Shown here piece after piece: positions 1-5,278 of a stretch of DNA of 7,315 nt; within the stretch, counting starts at the first letter, position 1; every line of letters begins with the position of its first letter. Position numbers and translations under genes: made by a program. The notes beneath the pieces are model-generated. The model did not search any database, was not told the origin of the DNA, and was given only the letters and a program-made list of their open reading frames with translations. The stretch is from an uncultured Devosia sp. (lineage in GTDB: Bacteria > Pseudomonadota > Alphaproteobacteria > Rhizobiales > Devosiaceae). The DNA is taken from the NCBI GenBank assembly GCA_934553185.1, contig CAKTFF010000100.1, positions 1-7,315 on the forward strand, read 5' to 3'.

Positions 1-1468
1 GCCGCTTGAGGCTGACCGTCACCTCGCCACCGGGATGGCTGAACTTTATGGCGTTGGATAGAAGATTGAGCAGGATCTGGCGGCAGGCCCGTTCGTCGGC
101 CACCAGCATGGGCAGGTTAGGCGCGATGTCGACCACGACCCGCACATCAGCCTTGGCCGCCATGGCTTCCACCATGTTGAGGCAAGGTTCGACGATCTCA
201 CCGACATTGAACGGTTCGCTTTGCAGCTCGAATTTGCCGGCCTCAAGCTTGCTCATATCGAGCAGCATGCGCACCACTTCGAGCAGATGCTTACCGCTTT
301 GGTGGATCAGGCCGGCATATTCGCGATGGGTATCGCCCAATTCCCCACCGATGCCACTGGTCATCATTTCGGAAAAGCCAACGACCGCATTAAGTGGCGT
401 GCGCAGTTCATGCCCGATCGTGGCAAGGAAACGCGACTTTGCCGCCGACGCATCTTCGGCAGCGCGCCGTGCTTCGGCCATGGCCATCTCGTCGTCCTTG
501 CGGCGGGTGATGTCGCGGAACAACGCGACGACCTCGTGCCGCTGATCTAACGTTTCGGTGTCGAGCACGGGCGAGAAGCTCACTTCGACCCAGATGAAGC
601 GTGGCACGCTGGTGCCCGAATGCGCATCGTCCTGGCGCATCCGCACTTCAATGGTGCGCGTCTTGCCGCCATGGTTGGCGTCGGCAAAGGCGGTGAGGTA
701 GGCCGGGCGGTCCAGCACATGCAGCCGTGCGCCAAGCCCACTACCTGTGAGCTGGAAGCGCTTGCAGCCAAACAATTGCTCGGACGAACGGGAGGCCAAG
801 AGGATCTCGCCATCGCTTGAAAAGCGAATTACGCCATCCTGCACATGCTCGATCAGGTGCCGATAGGCAGTCATCTGCGCCTTGTCATAGACCTCGTAGG
901 CCGCGTTCATCCGGTTGGACGAATGCCCAACCAGCACCATGGCCGCGACAAAGGCCATGAAGCCGGTTAGCGTCAGAATGCCCAATGGGACAGGAATGGG
1001 AGACAGAGGGAAGGATGCGCTCAGCCCAGCAAGCGCCAAGACGCCAGCAAACATGGCCCAGCTCTGAAGGCGCAGCGCGCGACCACCCAGCAACGAGGCC
1101 ATGATCGGCGCCATGGCTGCCACCGCAAGCCCGGCATCGGCCAGCCGTCCATCGGCAAGGGTCAGCAGCAAGCCAAGGCCCAGCAAGGTATAGGCCTGCC
1201 CGGCAGCGGCTTCGTCAAACATGCGCCGCTGGTGCAGCGAGAGCGTCATCATGCCTGCGGCAAGTCCCAAGACCGCAAGAATAAACGGAAACGCAGTTCC
1301 GAGAACGAGGCAATAAACCGCGAACGGCATCAGCACGGCAGCGATAACAATCAGCAAACGAGCATTGCTTGCCAAGGTCTTGCGGCGCAACACTTCGGGC
1401 CGGTGCCCGCTGCCGGAAACGGCAAGGGGCATCTCTTTGCTTGCGCTCGGAGAAAACAGGCTACGCAT
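1..1468 (-). CDS. Membrane-bound PAS-domain sensor histidine kinase (DivJ/PleC-like class), partial at C-terminus
   Basis: An open frame of 489 residues runs leftward from ATG at 1468-1466 off the window edge; an in-frame TGA three codons upstream of the ATG fixes the start region. Residues ~33-180 contain about six hydrophobic segments (for example ~37-57, 60-78, 93-106, 112-127, 137-151, 160-181), a membrane sensor module. Residues ~198-325 look like a PAS domain, ending in the usual 'FRDITRRK' exit motif. The dimerisation/phosphotransfer helix has the H-box HELRTPLNAVVGFSE with the phospho-acceptor His at ~353. The ATP-binding domain begins with the N-box (LLNLLSNAIKFS, Asn ~472) and is cut before the G-boxes. 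This H-box sequence and the TM-PAS-HisKA layout are typical of the DivJ/PleC group that acts on DivK in Caulobacter. That assignment is inference, as many alphaproteobacterial kinases share it. A receiver domain could follow outside the window. The gene diverges from the small membrane protein at 1786. Confidence 0.93.
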   Translation of the reverse strand, partial: MRSLFSPSASKEMPLAVSGSGHRPEVLRRKTLASNARLLIVIAAVLMPFAVYCLVLGTAFPFILAVLGLAAGMMTLSLHQRRMFDEAAAGQAYTLLGLGLLLTLADGRLADAGLAVAAMAPIMASLLGGRALRLQSWAMFAGVLALAGLSASFPLSPIPVPLGILTLTGFMAFVAAMVLVGHSSNRMNAAYEVYDKAQMTAYRHLIEHVQDGVIRFSSDGEILLASRSSEQLFGCKRFQLTGSGLGARLHVLDRPAYLTAFADANHGGKTRTIEVRMRQDDAHSGTSVPRFIWVEVSFSPVLDTETLDQRHEVVALFRDITRRKDDEMAMAEARRAAEDASAAKSRFLATIGHELRTPLNAVVGFSEMMTSGIGGELGDTHREYAGLIHQSGKHLLEVVRMLLDMSKLEAGKFELQSEPFNVGEIVEPCLNMVEAMAAKADVRVVVDIAPNLPMLVADERACRQILLNLLSNAIKFSHPGGEVTVSLKR

Positions 1469-1501
1469 ACGCAATACTCACTCAAACGACGCCGGCTGGG
1501 C

Positions 1502-1518
1502 TGGATGCCACGCATCCA
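1502..1518. promoter_or_regulatory. Palindrome TGGATGC-cac-GCATCCA upstream of the histidine kinase
   Basis: Two perfect 7-base arms flank a 3-base spacer, 34 bp upstream of the kinase start codon. The size and symmetry fit an operator for a dimeric regulator. In RNA it would form a hairpin with a 3-nt loop, possibly in the kinase leader. No known regulator motif was recognised. Confidence 0.35.
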
Positions 1519-1737
1519 AATGGCCCGAATAATTTCAGGTCTCGTTATCCCCACCCTGCCTCCCAACACCTGAAGGCGTTCTTAAATCCGCGCAGTCAGG
1601 AGCCCTTCCCGACGCCACAAAGGCCGCTTTGTCCGGTTAGCGTAAACAAGCCGTTGCGCCAGAAGCAGCCAACAAATGGTATTTGATTCAAATTTTATCG
1701 AAATGCTGCAGCTGGGTTTAACGGCCTCTCCCTGAGA

Positions 1738-1774
1738 GTGGAAAATACGGGAAGCCTTTCTTCCCGCCACTTTT
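1738..1774 (+). promoter_or_regulatory. Terminator-like hairpin in the leader of the DUF5330-like gene
   Basis: CGGGAAG (1748-1754) pairs with CTTCCCG (1760-1766) around a 5-nt loop. GTGG (1738-1741) and CCAC (1767-1770) can extend the stem across a 6-nt bulge, and TTTT follows directly. The Shine-Dalgarno and ATG begin a few bases later. It could be a weak attenuator or a terminator of leader transcripts. The bulge and short U-run keep confidence low. Confidence 0.3.
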
Positions 1775-1785
1775 CAGGTGTCGCC

Positions 1786-2079
1786 ATGATGCTCATTGCA
1801 CGCTCGGTTTTCTGGCTCACGGCCGCGTATCTGGTGATCCGTCCGGATGCGCAGATGCCGGACGCCCAGGCAATCTCGGCGCAGGCCATGGCCGTCGGCA
1901 GCCAGGTCATTGCCGAGCAGATCAGCGTCATCGACTGCCCAATGCTTTATTGCGAAAGTGGCAAGGCCATTGCCGCCGCAGCGTTCACCCAATCCCCCCG
2001 AGCCGGCAATCCCATGCATGACCTGCCGGCTACCGTCCTCGCGCCCTTGCCGCGGCCCAGGCCGGATCTGGCGGGATAG
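1786..2079 (+). CDS. Small membrane-anchored protein, DUF5330-like
   Basis: This 97-residue protein begins at an ATG preceded by AGGTG at a 5-nt spacing; a GTG start 48 nt upstream would place the leader hairpin inside the gene and is less likely. Residues ~3-19 form one hydrophobic helix (ARSVFWLTAAYLVIRP), probably an N-terminal membrane anchor. Two cysteines at 51 and 56 (DCPMLYC) could form a disulfide or bind a ligand outside the membrane. The C-terminus is proline-rich (PLPRPRPDLAG). The 'RSVFWL' anchor followed by a short acidic, alanine-rich region and a C-x4-C pair resembles the small DUF5330-type proteins of alphaproteobacteria; this comparison is from memory. The function is unknown. 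The gene stands alone and ends at a strong terminator. Confidence 0.75.
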   Translation: MMLIARSVFWLTAAYLVIRPDAQMPDAQAISAQAMAVGSQVIAEQISVIDCPMLYCESGKAIAAAAFTQSPRAGNPMHDLPATVLAPLPRPRPDLAG

Positions 2080-2102
2080 GAGAGCCCAACAATCGGGTTC
2101 TC
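2080..2102 (+). repeat. Short inverted repeat after the DUF5330-like gene
   Basis: GAGAGCCC (2080-2087) pairs with GGGTTCTC (2095-2102) with one G-U pair and a 7-nt loop, beginning immediately after the stop codon. It sits directly upstream of the main terminator and may protect the transcript 3' end. It has no U-run of its own. Confidence 0.35.
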
Positions 2103-2108
2103 CCTTGA

Positions 2109-2145
2109 GCCGCAGGCACGCCCAGCTCGTGCCTGCGGCCTTTTT
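2109..2145 (+). terminator. Rho-independent terminator of the DUF5330-like gene
   Basis: GCCGCAGGCACG (2109-2120) and CGTGCCTGCGGC (2128-2139) form a perfect 12-bp GC-rich stem with a 7-nt loop, followed by CTTTTT. This is a textbook intrinsic terminator for rightward transcription, 30 nt after the stop codon. The bases flanking the left arm are not A-rich, so it is not expected to act on the other strand. Confidence 0.9.
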
Positions 2146-2333
2146 CCCTAAAGCTTGCATTTGGCTGCTCGGGCGCCTATCTCTGCGTCACCGATTAGCG
2201 CCGCACGGCTGAGCCTATTAGCGCCGCAACGGTTTTCTTCCACACATCAAAGCTTGTTCGGCACCAACCAGGCGCTTGTCCTGGCATCAGCCGGATCAAC
2301 TACAGCCAGGCATTGCCGGCATCGAAAGAATTC
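2146..2333. other. Intergenic region with a 12-bp direct repeat
   Basis: I see no gene in this stretch. ATTAGCGCCGCA occurs twice (2194-2205 and 2217-2228) with a 23-bp period, about two helical turns. This could be paired binding sites for a regulator of the downstream gene, or chance. Confidence 0.35.
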
Positions 2334-2462
2334 ATGATACATCCCGACTACCATGCTCGCGCCGAGCTCTTTCTTGGCAGCGATCCCCAGACCGCTGCCG
2401 CGCAAGGCGCAAGGCGCAAGGACCTTTGCTTCCGCAGCCCAAGCCATCCGTTTTGCATTTGA
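2334..2462 (+). pseudogene. N-terminal piece of a probable frameshifted small gene
   Basis: A 42-codon frame starts at ATG 2334, preceded by GAAAGAA at a plausible ribosome-binding distance. It begins MIHPDYHARAELFLGSD, which reads as ordinary protein, then after the GCGCAAG repeat at 2400-2420 turns into unlikely sequence and stops. The other frame (2353-2682) shows the reverse: a poor start and good protein-like sequence after the repeat. Removing one 7-bp unit would join the good halves into one frame. I therefore read this as the true N-terminus of the gene annotated at 2353-2682, separated by a repeat-expansion frameshift or by a sequencing error at the repeat. Confidence 0.4.
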
Positions 2463-2682
2463 AGAGGCTGCGCCTGTCAGTCTTCACGGCGTCCTGCTGC
2501 GGATCGGCACCGCCAGCTACCAGCGCGACGAACTTGCCGAACTCTACCGCAGCCCCGCCTTCCCCCTGCCCCGAAAGGGCGATCGCCATGGCTCGTTCAC
2601 ACGCCCCAGCAGGCGGAGGAAAACCACGCCTCCAGGCACGCAGCCGTCAGGTGATCTGGTAAAGGCGCCACGTCTTCATTAG
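2353..2682 (+). CDS. Hypothetical small protein upstream of sufE (probably frameshifted)
   Basis: This 109-residue frame has no recognisable Shine-Dalgarno at its ATG. Its central part (~residues 25-75) is convincing protein: FASAAQAIRFAFEEAAPVS is a clear amphipathic helix, followed by a short beta-like segment, a DELAELYRSPAFPLPRK helix and a proline-containing end. The general form recalls a family of small sphingomonad proteins of unknown function with an AIRFA(M/F)EE helix and a C-terminal YPLPR-like motif; this is recollection. The ~35 residues after PLPRK are basic and low in complexity and may not be part of the original protein. The first ~23 residues probably belong to another frame (see 2334-2462). 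The stop is 9 bp before the sufE start, so co-transcription with sufE is likely. No function can be assigned. Confidence 0.45.
   Translation: MLAPSSFLAAIPRPLPRKAQGARTFASAAQAIRFAFEEAAPVSLHGVLLRIGTASYQRDELAELYRSPAFPLPRKGDRHGSFTRPSRRRKTTPPGTQPSGDLVKAPRLH
2400..2420 (+). repeat. Three tandem copies of GCGCAAG
   Basis: Three exact 7-bp units lie head to tail (2400-2406, 2407-2413, 2414-2420), inside the small gene before sufE. Because 7 is not a multiple of three, gain or loss of one unit changes the reading frame. The shift between the plausible N-terminal frame and the plausible C-terminal frame is +1, exactly what one extra unit would give. Confidence 0.85.
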
Positions 2683-2685
2683 ATA

Positions 2686-2703
2686 GGGTTCATGAGCGAA
2701 CCC
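2686..2703 (+). promoter_or_regulatory. Inverted repeat enclosing the sufE start codon
   Basis: GGGTTC (2686-2691) and GAACCC (2698-2703) are perfect complements separated by the six bases ATGAGC. In mRNA the AGGG ribosome-binding site would lie in the stem and the AUG in the loop. This could limit sufE translation. The stem is only 6 bp, so chance is possible. Confidence 0.35.
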
Positions 2704-3117
2704 CAGGCCTTTCAGGACATTGCCGACAATCTTGCCTTTCTGGATGATTGGGAAGACCGGCTCAACTACGTCATCGAACTCGGACAGGCTCTTCCCCCCC
2801 TGCCAGAGGCCGACAAGACGGCCGAAAACAAGGTCAAGGGCTGCGCTTCCAATGTGTGGCTGGTTTCCAGCGTTGATGGCTCTTCGGGCGCCCCGCTTCT
2901 ATCCTTCAAGGGCCAGTCCGACGCTATCATCACCAAGGGGCTGGTTGCAGTACTGATCGCGCTGTATTCGGGCCGCCCGGCGCGCGAGATCGCCGAGACC
3001 GATGCCATTGCCTGGTTCGGCAAGCTCGGCCTCAGCGAGCATCTGGGCATGCAGCGTTCAAATGGCCTTGTCGCCATGGTCAATCGCATTCGCAGCGAAG
3101 GTCGCGCGCTCAGCTGA
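2692..3117 (+). CDS. sufE: SufE, cysteine desulfuration protein for Fe-S cluster assembly
   Basis: This 141-residue cytoplasmic protein is full length for SufE. SufE takes persulfide sulfur from the cysteine desulfurase SufS and passes it to the SufBCD scaffold. The key motif KVKGCASNVWL places the sulfur-accepting cysteine at residue 51, the same number as in E. coli SufE. The N-terminus (FQDIADNLAFLDDWEDRLNY, IELGQALPPLP) and the middle (KGLVAVLIALYSGRPAREI) are also characteristic. The start at ATG 2692 follows AGGG at a 3- to 4-nt distance. The gene is apart from any suf operon here: no sufBCDS lies in the window. Its only upstream neighbour on this strand is the frameshifted small gene, and its stop codon touches that of the convergent acyltransferase gene. 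Confidence 0.96.
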   Translation: MSEPQAFQDIADNLAFLDDWEDRLNYVIELGQALPPLPEADKTAENKVKGCASNVWLVSSVDGSSGAPLLSFKGQSDAIITKGLVAVLIALYSGRPAREIAETDAIAWFGKLGLSEHLGMQRSNGLVAMVNRIRSEGRALS

Positions 3118-4188
3118 TTATTCCGCTGGCACAGGCACTGCGCGTTGGGGGCGCCGCCCGAACAGCCTGTTGGTTGCCTTGAGCAATGGCTGCTCCACAA
3201 AACGATAGAGCAGAAGGCCCGCCACCGTGCCGCCAATGATTGACACCGCACCCACAAAGCAATCCGCCACCAGATTCGTCGGGTCGAGCAGCTTGAAGGC
3301 AATGCCGGCCAGAATGGCGACCTCGTAGATATGGACGAGGTAGATGCTGTAGGAAGCATCGCCGATATGCTCGAGCAGGCGGATGCGCGGCAGCGAAGGC
3401 TCGAACCGGACAGCGAGCAGCACCAGAACCGAGGCGAAGACAACAAAGCCCACAAAGGCCAGTCCGTCCTCAAGGAAGCCCGCTCGGTCCACTGAAAACC
3501 CTTCGGCTAATCCCACGAGGCCAAGCATGGCCAGAAAGCCGAGCAATGCTGGCGACAGTGTTGGAATACGCCCCTGCACCGTAGCAAGGCCTAGCCAGGC
3601 TCCAGCACAGAAGGCCATCGGCATGAAGCTGGTGTAAAACTGCGCTACTGCCGGTTCGGGCTTGAACAGCCAGCCGAGCAGCGCCAACGCCGTGAAGGCG
3701 GAGGTCAGCCAAACAACCCGCGACTGCGCGCCCAAGAAGGCGAGCAGCGCAAAGCAGACGTAAAAGAACATCTCGTAGTTCAGCGTCCAGCCCAGCTTGT
3801 AGAGCGGGTGGATGCCATGGCTAACCGGGTTGTGGAAAGGAATAAACAGGAGCGACAGCACCAGTTGGCCGCCGTCATAAACCGTGGTCTTGAACAGTTG
3901 TGGGGCCAGCAGAGCCAGAAGCGCTGCAAACAGGGTCGCGGACCAATACATAGGCACGATGCGGATGAAACGGCGGCGCAGGAAGTCACCGGCATCGAAG
4001 CGCTCCGTGCCCGTCACCGCGACCATGATGAAGCCCGAGATCACGAAAAACAGGATTACCCCAAGCCAGCCAAGCCGACTGAACGCCAGATTATGCTCCA
4101 CCAGCGGGTAAAGCAGCGCATGAGAGGCAAGCACAAGCGTTGCCGCGAGGCCGCGGAGATATTGGATGGTCACAAATTTCTGGCGCAT
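3118..4188 (-). CDS. Acyltransferase 3 family membrane protein (OafA/ExoZ-like)
   Basis: This 356-residue integral membrane protein has about ten hydrophobic helices, the usual form of AT-3 O-acyltransferases. These move acetyl or other acyl groups onto extracytoplasmic sugars such as exopolysaccharide, O-antigen or glucans. Family marks are the N-terminal YLRGLAATLVLASH (Arg ~12, conserved His ~23), FFVISGFIM (~47-55), the RRRFIRIVPMYW loop (~71-82), GWTLNYEMFFY (~133-143) and a late SYSIYLVH segment. The N-terminal form is closest to ExoZ-type proteins, and the substrate cannot be read from sequence. ATG 4188 is chosen over TTG 4194 because AGAAGG lies ~6 nt before the ATG but directly abuts the TTG. 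It follows the DUF6456 gene by ~55 bp on the same strand and may be in its operon. The stop is directly adjacent to the sufE stop. Confidence 0.92.
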   Translation of the reverse strand: MRQKFVTIQYLRGLAATLVLASHALLYPLVEHNLAFSRLGWLGVILFFVISGFIMVAVTGTERFDAGDFLRRRFIRIVPMYWSATLFAALLALLAPQLFKTTVYDGGQLVLSLLFIPFHNPVSHGIHPLYKLGWTLNYEMFFYVCFALLAFLGAQSRVVWLTSAFTALALLGWLFKPEPAVAQFYTSFMPMAFCAGAWLGLATVQGRIPTLSPALLGFLAMLGLVGLAEGFSVDRAGFLEDGLAFVGFVVFASVLVLLAVRFEPSLPRIRLLEHIGDASYSIYLVHIYEVAILAGIAFKLLDPTNLVADCFVGAVSIIGGTVAGLLLYRFVEQPLLKATNRLFGRRPQRAVPVPAE

Positions 4189-4204
4189 GATCAACCTTCT
4201 ACCA

Positions 4205-4229
4205 CGCCCCGCCGCCGGACTGCGGGGCG
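4205..4229 (-). repeat. GC-rich hairpin between the DUF6456 and acyltransferase genes
   Basis: CGCCCCGC (4205-4212) and GCGGGGCG (4222-4229) form an 8-bp stem with a 9-nt loop. On the transcribed strand no U-run follows, so it is not a classical terminator. It lies ~16 bp before the acyltransferase start and could be an mRNA processing or stability element, or a partial attenuator. Confidence 0.45.
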
Positions 4230-4243
4230 CATTGGCTGGGTAG

Positions 4244-4744
4244 TTAAGGTTCGGTATCGGCGATCAGCGGCAGCCTTTCTTCCAGCCAGACACGTGTTGT
4301 CGACGCTGTCCTCCCTTGCGCGTGAGGCGAGAGGCCGAACAGGGTCGCAACCTGTTCAAGCGCGATGCGCAACACGAGCTTGGCACTGCGCCGCGGCCAG
4401 CGCCGCTCGGTTTCCACAACTTGCAGCCCCTTGCCCAAGCCACAGATATCGAACACCACGCCCCAGCAATCGGGCGGCAGTTTGCCTGCCAGCGCATTGA
4501 GCTTCTGGCGTGCATCTGCTGCGCTGTCGCTTGCCGTTTCAACAGCATTGCCCGCCCCCCGGCGTCCACCCCTCGCCGCCGGATCATAGGACATGGTCAA
4601 GCGGGGCGCGAGTTGCGCTCGCCGCACCATGGTTTCAAGCCGCTGCGCGGCTGCAAGGTGATGCGGCTCGAGAAATGCGTCTTCCCCCTCACGCGCTGTG
4701 GCGAGGCGGGCGATCACTGCATCGTCAGCCAGCGCTCTAGGCAT
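4244..4744 (-). CDS. DUF6456 domain protein
   Basis: This 166-residue soluble protein carries a DUF6456 domain over most of its length. An N-terminal helix pair has the pattern FLEPHHLAAAQRLETMVRRAQLAPRLTMSYD (~24-54), and the C-terminal core reads WGVVFDICGLGKGLQVVE then RRWPRRSAKLVLRIALEQVATLFGL (~94-138). A variable Gly/Arg/Ala linker lies between. The family is found in alphaproteobacteria and has no established function; the basic C-terminal helices suggest nucleic-acid contact, but this is inference. ATG 4744 was chosen because it overlaps the stop of the upstream HdaB-like gene by 8 nt (ATGCCTAG), a sign of translational coupling, and because the 26 residues of a longer frame from 4822 would lie entirely within that gene. 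The stable overlap suggests the two products are needed together. Confidence 0.82.
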   Translation of the reverse strand: MPRALADDAVIARLATAREGEDAFLEPHHLAAAQRLETMVRRAQLAPRLTMSYDPAARGGRRGAGNAVETASDSAADARQKLNALAGKLPPDCWGVVFDICGLGKGLQVVETERRWPRRSAKLVLRIALEQVATLFGLSPHAQGRTASTTRVWLEERLPLIADTEP

Positions 4745-5111
4745 CGGCCGTCTCGCGGGCTGCCATTCCAGCCTCGATTTTGTGCTCGAGTGCGGTGACT
4801 TCATCATCAAAACGCGGATCATCGCGCAAGTCTTCGATCAAGGCACAGGCGTATGAGACTGTTGTCCTATCGCGCCCGAACGCTTCTCCAATCTCGGTCA
4901 GGCTTCGTCCCAGCACGACATGGGAGAGATACATGGCCAGTTGACGGGCGCGGGCCGCAGGCAAGCGGCTACGAGAACGGTGTGTCAGCAGACGTATCGG
5001 TACATTCTGGTGACGCGCAACTATGGCGATCACATCGTCACAGGCCTGCTGGGCCGAATCGCAAGATCGCAGAGGCGATGGATTGGTGAGGGGAGAGGAA
5101 TGTATAAACAT
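4737..5111 (-). CDS. hdaB: Stand-alone DnaA domain-IV protein, HdaB-like
   Basis: This 124-residue protein corresponds to the C-terminal DNA-binding domain of DnaA without the AAA+ ATPase domain. Residues ~21-46 resemble the helix that leads into DnaA domain IV. The helix-turn-helix follows: ARQLAMYL (~55-62), LTEIGEAFGRDRTTV (~71-85) and ACALIEDL (~88-95). In DnaA the signature is GRDHTT; here the His is Arg (Asp81-Arg82-Thr83-Thr84). In Caulobacter crescentus a DnaA-related protein of this type, HdaB, counters Hda-mediated inactivation of DnaA and promotes replication initiation. That this gene is its orthologue is inferred from domain layout and size; it could instead be a transcription factor using DnaA-box-like sites. 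The ATG follows GAGG at 7 nt spacing. It overlaps the DUF6456 start downstream and has its own promoter region upstream. Confidence 0.85.
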   Translation of the reverse strand: MFIHSSPLTNPSPLRSCDSAQQACDDVIAIVARHQNVPIRLLTHRSRSRLPAARARQLAMYLSHVVLGRSLTEIGEAFGRDRTTVSYACALIEDLRDDPRFDDEVTALEHKIEAGMAARETADA

Positions 5112-5132
5112 GGACTGGCCTCGTCACGTACA

Positions 5133-5146
5133 AGGAATATATTCCT
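5133..5146. promoter_or_regulatory. 14-bp perfect palindrome AGGAATATATTCCT in the hdaB-like promoter
   Basis: The palindrome has no spacer, lies 22 bp upstream of the hdaB-like start codon and covers the proposed -10 box. Bound protein here would be expected to block transcription, so it is a good operator candidate. No named regulator motif was recognised. Confidence 0.45.
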
Positions 5147-5165
5147 ATATACTGCAACGGGGCAA
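5136..5165 (-). promoter_or_regulatory. Possible sigma-70-type promoter for the hdaB-like operon
   Basis: On the leftward strand TTGCCC (5165-5160) is followed after 18 nt by TATATT (5141-5136), close to TTGACA/TATAAT. Transcription would start about 10-15 nt upstream of the GAGG ribosome-binding site. The assignment is by consensus only; alphaproteobacterial promoters vary. Confidence 0.4.
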
Positions 5166-5196
5166 GCGGAGCGGGGATAAGTGCAGTGCATAAAGC

Positions 5197-5223
5197 AAAC
5201 GGCCGCCCCAAAGGCGGCCGTTT
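5197..5223 (-). terminator. Intrinsic terminator of mucR
   Basis: AAACGGCCGCC (5197-5207) and GGCGGCCGTTT (5213-5223) form a perfect 11-bp stem with a 5-nt loop. Leftward transcripts end in UUUGCUUUA after the stem. It lies 55 bp past the mucR stop and insulates the hdaB-like promoter. The A/T ends are symmetrical, so some rightward activity is possible, but no rightward gene precedes it. Confidence 0.8.
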
Positions 5224-5278
5224 AAGCTTGGTTCGCCGGGCTCCCGAAAGAACGCGACGTTTCTGGGCGTTGGGGCTC

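Larger units (their letters stand above)
1469..1785. other. Divergent intergenic region, 317 bp
   Basis: No convincing gene lies between the two divergent start codons; the short frames here have arginine- or serine-rich, low-complexity translations that look like noise. The region is locally AT-richer around 1680-1700. It holds a 7-3-7 palindrome (1502-1518), three copies of TTCAGGT or its complement (1534-1540, 1568-1574, 1773-1779) and a hairpin followed by four T (1738-1774). Promoters for both flanking genes should lie here, but I cannot pick -35/-10 boxes with confidence. Confidence 0.6.

Noticed and set aside
6..550. Rightward open frames of 179 and 109 codons
   Set aside because: They are antisense to the well-supported histidine kinase, and their translations are Ser/Arg/Thr-rich without any family pattern.
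1545..1553. TTATCCCCA, one mismatch from a DnaA box
   Set aside because: A single near-match without clustering, an AT-rich unwinding region or an origin-linked gene nearby is expected by chance.
1774..2160. Leftward open frame of 128 codons
   Set aside because: It is antisense to the DUF5330-like gene and reads through that gene's terminator hairpin; there is no family resemblance.
2247..2447. Leftward open frame of 66 codons with a C-x2-C pair
   Set aside because: It is antisense to the frameshifted gene, and the single C-x2-C pair is not enough to support a real zinc-binding protein.
2766..3473. Leftward open frame of 235 codons across sufE and the acyltransferase end
   Set aside because: It is antisense to sufE and out of frame with the acyltransferase; its Cys/Ser/Arg-rich translation is typical of a shadow frame in GC-rich DNA.
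3808..4500. Rightward open frame of 230 codons
   Set aside because: It is antisense to both the acyltransferase and DUF6456 genes, with Arg/Gln/His-rich composition and no recognisable domain.
4745..4822. Longer DUF6456 start at 4822
   Set aside because: The extra 26 residues lie wholly inside the HdaB-like gene; the overlapping ATG at 4744 is the typical coupled start.
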